Positions 1-9,120 of a DNA stretch of 64,000 nucleotides are shown here, piece after piece. Position numbers and translations under genes: made by a program. Location of the stretch: the NCBI GenBank assembly GCA_037893225.1, contig JAZGUH010000326.1:3658001-3722000 (forward strand), in the 5' to 3' direction. The stretch comes from Hippasteria phrygiana. Lineage: Eukaryota; Echinodermata; Asteroidea; Valvatida; Goniasteridae. Within the stretch, counting starts at the first letter, position 1. Every line of letters starts with the position of its first letter. The notes beneath the pieces were generated by a model that saw only the letters and a list, made by a program, of their open reading frames with translations, was not told the origin of the DNA and searched no databases.

Positions 1-205
1 AAGCTGGCGATGGTCTCAAATTGTTGCGCTAGATCTAAGCTACCCATACGTGTAAAAGTTACTTGATTTGGTCAATACACCATTCAATTATGAACAGGGA
101 AAGGAGGGGCGTTCATCTGAAAATGTGGCAAACGTTAAGCAGTCACAATGCAGTAAACGGAAGAACGCACACAGAGTTCACAGGAAGAAATTAGTTGCGA
201 GGTTT

Positions 206-218
206 GAATTTTCTCGAA
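206..218 (+). promoter_or_regulatory. Heat-shock-element-like motif in each monomer (first copy)
   Basis: Positions 206-218 read GAATTTTCTCGAA, an exact GAAnnTTCnnGAA. That is three contiguous alternating nGAAn units, the canonical minimal heat-shock-factor site. A fourth unit is nearly present: TTC follows one base out of register (222-224). The same 13-mer sits at the same place in almost every monomer. I saw about 11 broken copies: TTC to GTC near 50481, 53054, 54691, 56328, 58433, 61242, 61943 and 63347; TTC to TTA at 47210 and 51419; and GAA to AAA at 10972. Other variants (TCTGGAAG, TTCAGGAAG, GAAATTTCTC) change only spacer bases. Binding and transcription are inferred, not shown. Confidence 0.4.
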
Positions 219-234
219 GAGTTCTAACGCTGTG

Positions 235-467
235 AAGCTGGCGATGGTCTCAAATTGTTCCGCTAGATCTAAGCTACCCATATGTGTGAAAAGTACTGGA
301 TTTGGTCAATATCCCATTCAATTATGAACAGGGAAAGGAGGGGCGTTCATCTGAAAATATGGCAAACGTTAAGCAGTCACAATACAGAATCGGAAGAACG
401 CACACAGAGTTCACGGGAAGAAATTAGTTGCGAGGTTTGAATTTTCTCGAAGAGTTCTAACGCTGTG
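235..467. repeat. Satellite monomer class III, 233 bp (example)
   Basis: This class is one base shorter because TACAGTAAACGG is TACAGAATCGG. It also has AAAATATGGC, CAGTCACAATAC and CACGGGAAG. Many copies to the left carry GTTCCGCTAG and CCATATGTGTGAAAAG. Because 233 is not a multiple of three, each class III copy shifts any reading frame running along the array. A subgroup with GTTCAGCAG (near 9724, 12060, 22815 and 30063) tags related blocks. Confidence 0.9.
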
Positions 468-701
468 AAGCTGGCGATGGTCTCAAATTGTTGCGCTATA
501 TCTAAGCTACCCATACGTGTGAAAAGTACTGGATTTGGTCAATATCCCATTCAATTATGAACAGGGAAAGGAGGGGCGTTCATCAGAAAATGTGGCAAAC
601 GTTAAGCTGTCACAATGCAGTAAACGGAAGAACGCACACAGAGTTCACAGGAAGAAATTTGTTGCGAGGTTTGAATTTTCTCGAAGAGTTCTAACGCTGT
701 G
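468..701. repeat. Satellite monomer class V (example)
   Basis: This 234-bp class is marked by GCTATATCTAAG (loss of the AGATCT palindrome), GTGTGAAAAGTACTGG, CATCAGAAAATG, AGCTGTCAC and TTTGTTGCG. It is frequent from the left edge to about 40.2 kb, and I see none further right. It is therefore a regional marker. A related form with CATTAGAAAATG and CAGTCAC occurs near 8770 and 10172. Confidence 0.88.
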
Positions 702-935
702 AAGCTGGCGATTGTCTCAAATTGTTGCGCTATATCTAAGCTACCCATACGTGTGAAAATTGCTGGATTTGGTCAATATACCATTCAATTATGAACAGGG
801 AAAGGAGGGGCGTTCATCTGAAAATGTGGCAAACGTTAAGCAGTCACAATGCAGTAAACGGAAGAACGCACACAGAGTTCACAGGAAGAAATTAGTTGCG
901 AGGTTTGAATTTTCTCGAAGAGTTCTAACGCTGTG
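702..935. repeat. Satellite monomer class II (example)
   Basis: This 234-bp class has CAGTCACAATGC, AACGGAAGAACGC, CACAGGAAG and TTAGTTGCG, with AATATACCATTC or AATACACCATTC in the middle. Sub-variants carry GTGTAAAAATTCCGTG (left part, last near 38.6 kb), GTGTAAAAGTTACTTG or GTGTAAAAATTACTTG. To the right of about 46.3 kb there are also forms with CCATCAGTG or CCATAAGTG in place of CCATACGTG. Confidence 0.9.
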
Positions 936-1169
936 AAGCTGGCGATGGTCTCAAATTGTTGCGCTATATCTAAGCTACCCATACGTGTGAAAAGTACTGG
1001 ATTTGGTCAATATCCCATTCAATTATGAACAGGGAAAGGAGGGGCGTTCATCAGAAAATGTGGCAAACGTTAAGCTGTCACAATGCAGTAAACGGAAGAA
1101 CGCACACAGAGTTCACAGGAAGAAATTTGTTGCGAGGTTTGAATTTTCTCGAAGAGTTCTAACGCTGTG

Positions 1170-1403
1170 AAGCTGGCGATTGTCTCAAATTGTTGCGCTA
1201 TATCTAAGCTACCCATACGTGTGAAAATTGCTGGATTTGGTCAATATCCCATTCAATTATGAACAGGGAAAGGAGGGGCGTTCATCTGAAAATGTGGCAA
1301 ACGTTAAGCAGCCACAATGCAGTAAACGGGAGAACGCACACAGAGTTCACGGGAAGAAATTAGGTGCGAGGTTTGAATTTTCTCGAAGAGTTCTAACGCT
1401 GTG
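1170..1403. repeat. Satellite monomer class I (example)
   Basis: This 234-bp example of the commonest class carries GTGTGAAAATTGCTGG, AATATCCCATTC, CAGCCACAATGC, AACGGGAGAACGC, CACGGGAAG and TTAGGTGCG. The class occurs throughout and becomes dominant to the right of about 50 kb. A subclass with TATCAACAGGG in place of TATGAACAGGG marks positions 2195, 3364, 5001, 6170, 9211, 10613, 14587, 15756, 18561, 19730, 25575, 32823 and 38436. It is a convenient tag for the higher-order repeats. Another subclass has CACATGAAG and TTAGTTGCG. Confidence 0.9.
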
Positions 1404-1870
1404 AAGCTGGCGATGGTCTCAAATTGTTCCGCTAGATCTAAGCTACCCATACGTGTAAAAGTTACTTGATTTGGTCAATACACCATTCAATTATGAACAG
1501 GGAAAGGAGGGGCGTTCATCTGAAAATGTGGCAAACGTTAAGCAGCCACAATGCAGTAAACGGGAGAACGCACACAGAGTTCACGGGAAGAAATTAGGTG
1601 CGAGGTTTGAATTTTCTCGAAGAGTTCTAACGCTGTGAAGCTGGCGATGGTCTCAAATTGTTCCGCTAGATCTAAGCTACCCATATGTGTGAAAAGTACT
1701 GGATTTGGTCAATATCCCATTCAATTATGAACAGGGAAAGGAGGGGCGTTCATCTGAAAATATGGCAAACGTTAAGCAGTCACAATACAGAATCGGCAGA
1801 ACGCACACAGAGTTCACGGGAAGAAATTAGTTGCGAGGTTTGAATTTTCTCGAAGAGTTCTAACGCTGTG

Positions 1871-2104
1871 AAGCTGGCGATGGTCTCAAATTGTTGCGCT
1901 AGATCTAAGCTACCCATATGTGTGAAAATTACTGGATTTGGTCAATATCCCATTCAACTATGAACAGGGAAAGGAGGGGCGTTCATCTGAAAATATGGCA
2001 AACGTTAAGCAGTCACAATACAGTAAACGGAAGAAAGCAAACAGAGTTCATAGGAAGAAATTTGTTGCGAGGTTTGAATTTTCTCGAAGAGTTCTAACGC
2101 TGTG
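1871..2104. repeat. Satellite monomer class IV (example)
   Basis: This 234-bp class has CCATATGTGTGAAAATTACTGG, AAAATATGGC, CAGTCACAATACAGTAAACGG, GCAAACAGAGTTCATAGG and TTTGTTGCG. Copies with AAGAAAGCAAAC are confined to the first 20 kb (last near 19568). Copies with AAGAACGCAAAC, usually with the TCTGGAAGAG variant, occur from 7.7 kb rightwards to about 59 kb. In three places (27760, 35008, 41791) plus a duplicate at 43193 it reads ACAGTGTTTACAGG. Confidence 0.88.
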
Positions 2105-3975
2105 AAGCTGGCGATTGTCTCAAATTGTTGCGCTAGATCTAAGCTACCCATACGTGTGAAAATTGCTGGATTTGGTCAATATCCCATTCAATTATCAACA
2201 GGGAAAGGAGGGGCGTTCATCTGAAAATGTGGCAAACGTTAAGCAGCCACAATGCAGTAAACGGGAGAACGCACACAGAGTTCACGGGAAGAAATTAGGT
2301 GCGAGGTTTGAATTTTCTCGAAGAGTTCTAACGCTGTGAAGCTGGCGATGGTCTCAAATTGTTGCGCTAGATCTAAGCTACCCATACGTGTAAAAATTCC
2401 GTGATTTGGTCAATATACCATTCAATTATGAACAGGGAAAGGAGGGGCGTTCATCTGAAAATGTGGCAAACGTTAAGCAGTCACAATGCAGTAAACGGAA
2501 GAACGCACACAGAGTTCACAGGAAGAAATTAGTTGCGAGGTTTGAATTTTCTCGAAGAGTTCTAACGCTGTGAAGCTGGCGATGGTCTCAAATTGTTGCG
2601 CTATATCTAAGCTACCCATACGTGTGAAAAGTACTGGATTTGGTCAATATCCCATTCAATTATGAACAGGGAAAGGAGGGGCGTTCATCAGAAAATGTGG
2701 CAAACGTTAAGCTGTCACAATGCAGTCAACGGAAGAACGCACACAGAGTTCACAGGAAGAAATTTGTTGCGAGGTTTGAATTTTCTCGAAGAGTTCTAAC
2801 GCTGTGAAGCTGGCGATTGTCTCAAATTGTTGCGCTATATCTAAGCTACCCATACGTGTGAAAATTGCTGGATTTGGTCAATATCCCATTCAATTATGAA
2901 CAGGGAAAAGAGGTGCGTTCATCTGAAAATATGGCAAACGTTAAGCAGTCACAATACAGAATCAGAAGAACGCACACAGAGTTCACGGGAAGAAATTTGT
3001 TGCGAGGTTTGAATTTTCTCGAAGAGTTCTAACGCTGTGAAGCTGGCGATGGTCTCAAATTGTTGCGCTAGATCTAAGCTACCCATATGTGTGACAATTA
3101 CTGGATTTGGTCAATATCCCATTCAATTATGAACAGGGAAAGGAGGGCCGTTCATCTGAAAATATGGCAAACGTTAAGCAGTCACAATACAGTAAACGGA
3201 AGAAAGCAAACAGAGTTCATAGGAAGAAATTTGTTGCGAGGTTTGAATTTTCTCGAAGAGTTCTAACGCTGTGAAGCTGGCGATTGTCTCAAATTGTTGC
3301 GCTAGATCTAAGCTACCCATACGTGTGAAAATTGCTGGATTTGGTCAATATCCCATTCAATTATCAACAGGGAAAGGAGGGGCGTTCATCTGAAAATGTG
3401 GCAAACGTTAAGCAGCCACAATGCAGTAAACGGGAGAACGCACACAGAGTTCACGGGAAGAAATTAGGTGCGAGGTTTGAATTTTCTCGAAGAGTTCTAA
3501 CGCTGTGAAGCTGGCGATGGTCTCAAATTGTTGCGCTAGATCTAAGCTACCCATACGTGTAAAAATTCCGTGATTTGGTCAATATACCATTCAATTATGA
3601 ACAGGGAAAGGAGGGGCGTTCATCTGAAAATGTGGCAAACGTTAAGCAGTCACAATGCAGTAAACGGAAGAACGCACACAGAGTTCACAGGAAGAAATTA
3701 GTTGCGAGGTTTGAATTTTCTCGAAGAGTTCTAACGCTGTGAAGCTGGCGATGGTCTCAAATTGTTGCGCTATATCTAAGCTACCCATACGTGTGAAAAG
3801 TACTGGATTTGGTCAATATCCCATTCAATTATGAACAGGGAAAGGAGGGGCGTTCATCAGAAAATGTGGCAAACGTTAAGCTGTCACAATGCAGTAAACG
3901 GAAGAACGCACACAGAGTTCACAGGAAGAAATTTGTTGCGAGGTTTGAATTTTCTCGAAGAGTTCTAACGCTGTG

Positions 3976-6781
3976 AAGCTGGCGATTGTCTCAAATTGTT
4001 GCGCTATATCTAAGCTACCCATACGTGTGAAAATTGCTGGATTTGGTCAATATCCCATTCAATTATGAACAGGGAAAGGAGGGGCGTTCATCTGAAAATG
4101 TGGCAAACGTTAAGCAGCCACAATGCAGTAAACGGGAGAACGCACACAGAGTTCACGGGAAGAAATTAGGTGCGAGGTTTGAATTTTCTCGAAGAGTTCT
4201 AACGCTGTGAAGCTGGCGATGGTCTCAAATTGTTCCGCTAGATCTAAGCTACCCATACGTGTAAAAGTTACTTGATTTGGTCAATACACCATTCAATTAT
4301 GAACAGGGAAAGGAGGGGCGTTCATCTGAAAATGTGGCAAACGTTAAGCAGCCACAATGCAGTAAACGGGAGAACGCACACAGAGTTCACGGGAAGAAAT
4401 TAGGTGCGAGGTTTGAATTTTCTCGAAGAGTTCTAACGCTGTGAAGCTGGCGATGGTCTCAAATTGTTCCGCTAGATCTAAGCTACCCATATGTGTGAAA
4501 AGTACTGGATTTGGTCAATATCCCATTCAATTATGAACAGGGAAAGGAGGGGCGTTCATCTGAAAATATGGCAAACGTTAAGCAGTCACAATACAGAATC
4601 GGAAGAACGCACACAGAGTTCACGGGAAGAAATTAGTTGCGAGGTTTGAATTTTCTCGAAGAGTTCTAACGCTGTGAAGCTGGCGATGGTCTCAAATTGT
4701 TGCGCTAGATCTAAGCTACCCATATGTGTGAAAATTACTGGATTTGGTCAATATCCCATTCAACTATGAACAGGGAAAGGAGGGGCGTTCATCTGAAAAT
4801 ATGGCAAACGTTAAGCAGTCACAATACAGTAAACGGAAGAAAGCAAACAGAGTTCATAGGAAGAAATTTGTTGCGAGGTTTGAATTTTCTCGAAGAGTTC
4901 TAACGCTGTGAAGCTGGCGATTGTCTCAAATTGTTGCGCTAGATCTAAGCTACCCATACGTGTGAAAATTGCTGGATTTGGTCAATATCCCATTCAATTA
5001 TCAACAGGGAAAGGAGGGGCGTTCATCTGAAAATGTGGCAAACGTTAAGCAGCCACAATGCAGTAAACGGGAGAACGCACACAGAGTTCACGGGAAGAAA
5101 TTAGGTGCGAGGTTTGAATTTTCTCGAAGAGTTCTAACGCTGTGAAGCTGGCGATGGTCTCAAATTGTTGCGCTAGATCTAAGCTACCCATACGTGTAAA
5201 AATTCCGTGATTTGGTCAATATACCATTCAATTATGAACAGGGAAAGGAGGGGCGTTCATCTGAAAATGTGGCAAACGTTAAGCAGTCACAATGCAGTAA
5301 ACGGAAGAACGCACACAGAGTTCACAGGAAGAAATTAGTTGCGAGGTTTGAATTTTCTCGAAGAGTTCTAACGCTGTGAAGCTGGCGATGGTCTCAAATT
5401 GTTGCGCTATATCTAAGCTACCCATACGTGTGAAAAGTACTGGATTTGGTCAATATCCCATTCAATTATGAACAGGGAAAGGAGGGGCGTTCATCAGAAA
5501 ATGTGGCAAACGTTAAGCTGTCACAATGCAGTCAACGGAAGAACGCACACAGAGTTCACAGGAAGAAATTTGTTGCGAGGTTTGAATTTTCTCGAAGAGT
5601 TCTAACGCTGTGAAGCTGGCGATTGTCTCAAATTGTTGCGCTATATCTAAGCTACCCATACGTGTGAAAATTGCTGGATTTGGTCAATATCCCATTCAAT
5701 TATGAACAGGGAAAAGAGGTGCGTTCATCTGAAAATATGGCAAACGTTAAGCAGTCACAATACAGAATCAGAAGAACGCACACAGAGTTCACGGGAAGAA
5801 ATTTGTTGCGAGGTTTGAATTTTCTCGAAGAGTTCTAACGCTGTGAAGCTGGCGATGGTCTCAAATTGTTGCGCTAGATCTAAGCTACCCATATGTGTGA
5901 CAATTACTGGATTTGGTCAATATCCCATTCAATTATGAACAGGGAAAGGAGGGCCGTTCATCTGAAAATATGGCAAACGTTAAGCAGTCACAATACAGTA
6001 AACGGAAGAAAGCAAACAGAGTTCATAGGAAGAAATTTGTTGCGAGGTTTGAATTTTCTCGAAGAGTTCTAACGCTGTGAAGCTGGCGATTGTCTCAAAT
6101 TGTTGCGCTAGATCTAAGCTACCCATACGTGTGAAAATTGCTGGATTTGGTCAATATCCCATTCAATTATCAACAGGGAAAGGAGGGGCGTTCATCTGAA
6201 AATGTGGCAAACGTTAAGCAGCCACAATGCAGTAAACGGGAGAACGCACACAGAGTTCACGGGAAGAAATTAGGTGCGAGGTTTGAATTTTCTCGAAGAG
6301 TTCTAACGCTGTGAAGCTGGCGATGGTCTCAAATTGTTGCGCTAGATCTAAGCTACCCATACGTGTAAAAATTCCGTGATTTGGTCAATATACCATTCAA
6401 TTATGAACAGGGAAAGGAGGGGCGTTCATCTGAAAATGTGGCAAACGTTAAGCAGTCACAATGCAGTAAACGGAAGAACGCACACAGAGTTCACAGGAAG
6501 AAATTAGTTGCGAGGTTTGAATTTTCTCGAAGAGTTCTAACGCTGTGAAGCTGGCGATGGTCTCAAATTGTTGCGCTATATCTAAGCTACCCATACGTGT
6601 GAAAAGTACTGGATTTGGTCAATATCCCATTCAATTATGAACAGGGAAAGGAGGGGCGTTCATCAGAAAATGTGGCAAACGTTAAGCTGTCACAATGCAG
6701 TAAACGGAAGAACGCACACAGAGTTCACAGGAAGAAATTTGTTGCGAGGTTTGAATTTTCTCGAAGAGTTCTAACGCTGTG
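3976..6781. repeat. 12-monomer higher-order repeat (2806 bp), copy A2
   Basis: Second tandem copy of the 12-monomer unit. A third copy starts at 6782 but departs after about 100 bp, where GGAAAGGAGGGG is replaced by GGAAAAGAGGTG. The breakpoint is therefore inside a monomer. Much of the unit (468-3975) is found again at about 12860-16367, 12392 bp downstream. Confidence 0.85.
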
Positions 6782-7715
6782 AAGCTGGCGATTGTCTCAA
6801 ATTGTTGCGCTATATCTAAGCTACCCATACGTGTGAAAATTGCTGGATTTGGTCAATATCCCATTCAATTATGAACAGGGAAAAGAGGTGCGTTCATCTG
6901 AAAATATGGCAAACGTTAAGCAGTCACAATACAGAATCGGAAGAACGCACACAGAGTTCACGGGAAGAAATTTGTTGCGAGGTTTGAATTTTCTCGAAGA
7001 GTTCTAACGCTGTGAAGCTGGCGATTGTCTCAAATTGTTGCGCTAGATCTAAGCTACCCATACGTGTGAAAATTGCTGGATTTGGTCAATATCCCATTAA
7101 ATTATGAACAGGGAAAGGAGGGGCGTTCATCAGAAAATGTGGCAAACGTTAAGCTGTCACAATGCAGTAAACGGAAGAACGCACACAGAGTTCACAGGAA
7201 GAAATTTGTTGCGAGGTTTGAATTTTCTCGAAGAGTTCTAACGCTGTGAAGCTGGCGATTGTCTCAAATTGTTGCGCTATATCTAAGCTACCCATACGTG
7301 TGAAAATTGCTGGATTTGGTCAATATCCCATTCAATTATGAACAGGGAAAGGAGGTGCGTTCATCTGAAAATATGGCAAACGTTAAGCAGTCACAATACA
7401 GAATCGGAAGAACGCACACAGAGTTCACGGGAAGAAATTTGTTGCGAGGTTTGAATTTTCTCGAAGAGTTCTAACGCTGTGAAGCTGGCGATTGTCTCAA
7501 ATTGTTGCGCTAGATCTAAGCTACCCATACGTGTGAAAATTGCTGGATTTGGTCAATATCCCATTCAATTATGAACAGGGAAAGGAGGGGCGTTCATCTG
7601 AAAATGTGGCAAACGTTAAGCAGCCACAATGCAGTAAACGGGAGAACGCACACAGAGTTCACATGACGAAATTAGTTGCGAGGTTTGAATTTTCTCGAAG
7701 AGTTCTAACGCTGTG

Positions 7716-7950
7716 AAGCCTGGCGATGGTCTCAAATTGTTGCGCTAGATCTAAGCTACCCATATGTGTGAAAATTACTGGATTTGGTCAATATCCCATT
7801 CAATTATGAACAGGGAAAGGAGGGGCGTTCATCTGAAAATATGGCAAACGTTAAGCAGTCACAATACAGTAAACGGAAGAACGCAAACAGAGTTCATAGG
7901 AAGAAATTTGTTGCGAGGTTTGAATTTTCTGGAAGAGTTCTAACGCTGTG
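7716..7950. repeat. Satellite monomer, 235-bp variant (example)
   Basis: This copy starts AAGCCTGGCG instead of AAGCTGGCG, a one-base insertion that gives 235 bp. The same insertion is seen near 8419, 21745, 24783, 32031 and 37644, always before a class IV body. It is followed at 7951 by a monomer beginning AAGCTAGCG. The same order recurs at 24783/25018, so the insertion marks copies of one ancestral block. Confidence 0.85.
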
Positions 7951-8887
7951 AAGCTAGCGATTGTCTGAAATTGTTGCGCTAGATCTAAGCTACCCATACG
8001 TGTGAAAATTGCTGGATTTGGTCAATATCCCATTCAATTATGAACAGGGAAAGGAGGGGCGTTCATCTGAAAATGTGGCAAACGTTAAGCAGCCACAATG
8101 CAGTAAACGGGAGAACGCGCACAGAGTTCACATGAAGAAATTAGTTGCGAGGTTTGAATTTTCTCGAAGAGTTCTAACGCTGTGAAGCTGGCGATTGTCT
8201 CAAATTGTTGCGCTAGATCTAAGCTACCCATACGTGTGAAAATTGCTGGATTTGGTCAATATCCCATTCAATTATGAACAGGGAAAGGAGGGGCGTTCAT
8301 CTGAAAATGTGGCAAACGTTAAGCAGCCACAATGCAGTAAACGGGAGAACGCACACAGAGTTCACATGAAGAAATTAGTTGCGAGGTTTGAATTTTCTCG
8401 AAGAGTTCTAACGCTGTGAAGCCTGGCGATGGTCTCAAATTGTTGCGCTAGATCTAAGCTACCCATATGTGTGAAAATTACTGGATTTGGTCAATATCCC
8501 ATTCAATTATGAACAGGGAAAGGAGGGGCGTTCATCTGAAAATATGGCAAACGTTAAGCAGTCACAATACAGTAAACGGGAGAACGCACACAGAGTTCAC
8601 GGGAAGAAATTAGTTGCGAGGTTTGAATTTTCTCGAAGAGTTCTAACGCTGTGAAGCTGGCGATGGTCTGAAATTGTTGCGCTATATCTAAGCTACCCAT
8701 ACGTGTGAAAAGTACTGGATTTGGTCAATATCCCATTCAATTATGAACAGGGAAAGGAGGGGCGTTCATTAGAAAATGTGGCAAACGTTAAGCAGTCACA
8801 ATGCAGTAAACGGAAGAACGCACACAGAGTTCACAGGAAGAAATTTGTTGCGAGGTTTGAATTTTCTCGAAGAGTTCTAACGCTGTG

Positions 8888-9120
8888 AAGCTGGTGATGG
8901 TCTGAAATTGTTGCGCTATATCTAAGCTACCCATACGTGTAAACATTACTGGATTTGGTCAATATACCAGTCAATTATGAACAGGGAAAGGAGGGGCGTT
9001 CATCTGAAAATATGGCAAACGTTAAGCAGTCACAATACAGAATCGGAAGAACGCACACAGAGTTCACGGGAAGAAATTTGTTGCGAGGTTTGAATTTTCT
9101 CGAAGAGTTCTAACGCTGTG
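8888..9120. repeat. Satellite monomer class VI, 233 bp (example)
   Basis: This class starts AAGCTGGTGATGGTCTGAAA, then has TATATCT, GTGTAAACATTACTGG, ATATACCAGTC, AAAATATGGC, TACAGAATCGG and TTTGTTGCG. It is 233 bp for the same one-base reason as class III. It is common between 8.9 and 11.4 kb, and again from 22 to 63 kb. GTAAACAT creates a chance ATG on the minus strand, which explains the short minus-strand open frames in this window. Confidence 0.88.

Larger units (their letters stand above)
1170..3975. repeat. 12-monomer higher-order repeat (2806 bp), copy A1
   Basis: Unit of 12 monomers that recurs immediately as copy A2. Anchors 2806 bp apart are the AAGCTGG starts at 1170 and 3976, and the TATCAACAGGG tags at 2195/5001 and 3364/6170. 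Homology extends left to about 790, where the upstream monomer becomes a different class part-way through. One difference seen is C at 1797 (CGGCAGA) against A at 4603 (CGGAAGA). Confidence 0.85.

Noticed and set aside
96..109. Purine run AGGGAAAGGAGGGG as a G-quadruplex
   Set aside because: It has only three G runs, one of them two bases long, so a standard four-run quadruplex cannot form within a monomer.
216..224. CTCGAAGAG as a hairpin terminator
   Set aside because: The stem is three base pairs with a three-base loop, too short to be a meaningful structure. The same bases are better explained as part of the heat-shock-type motif.
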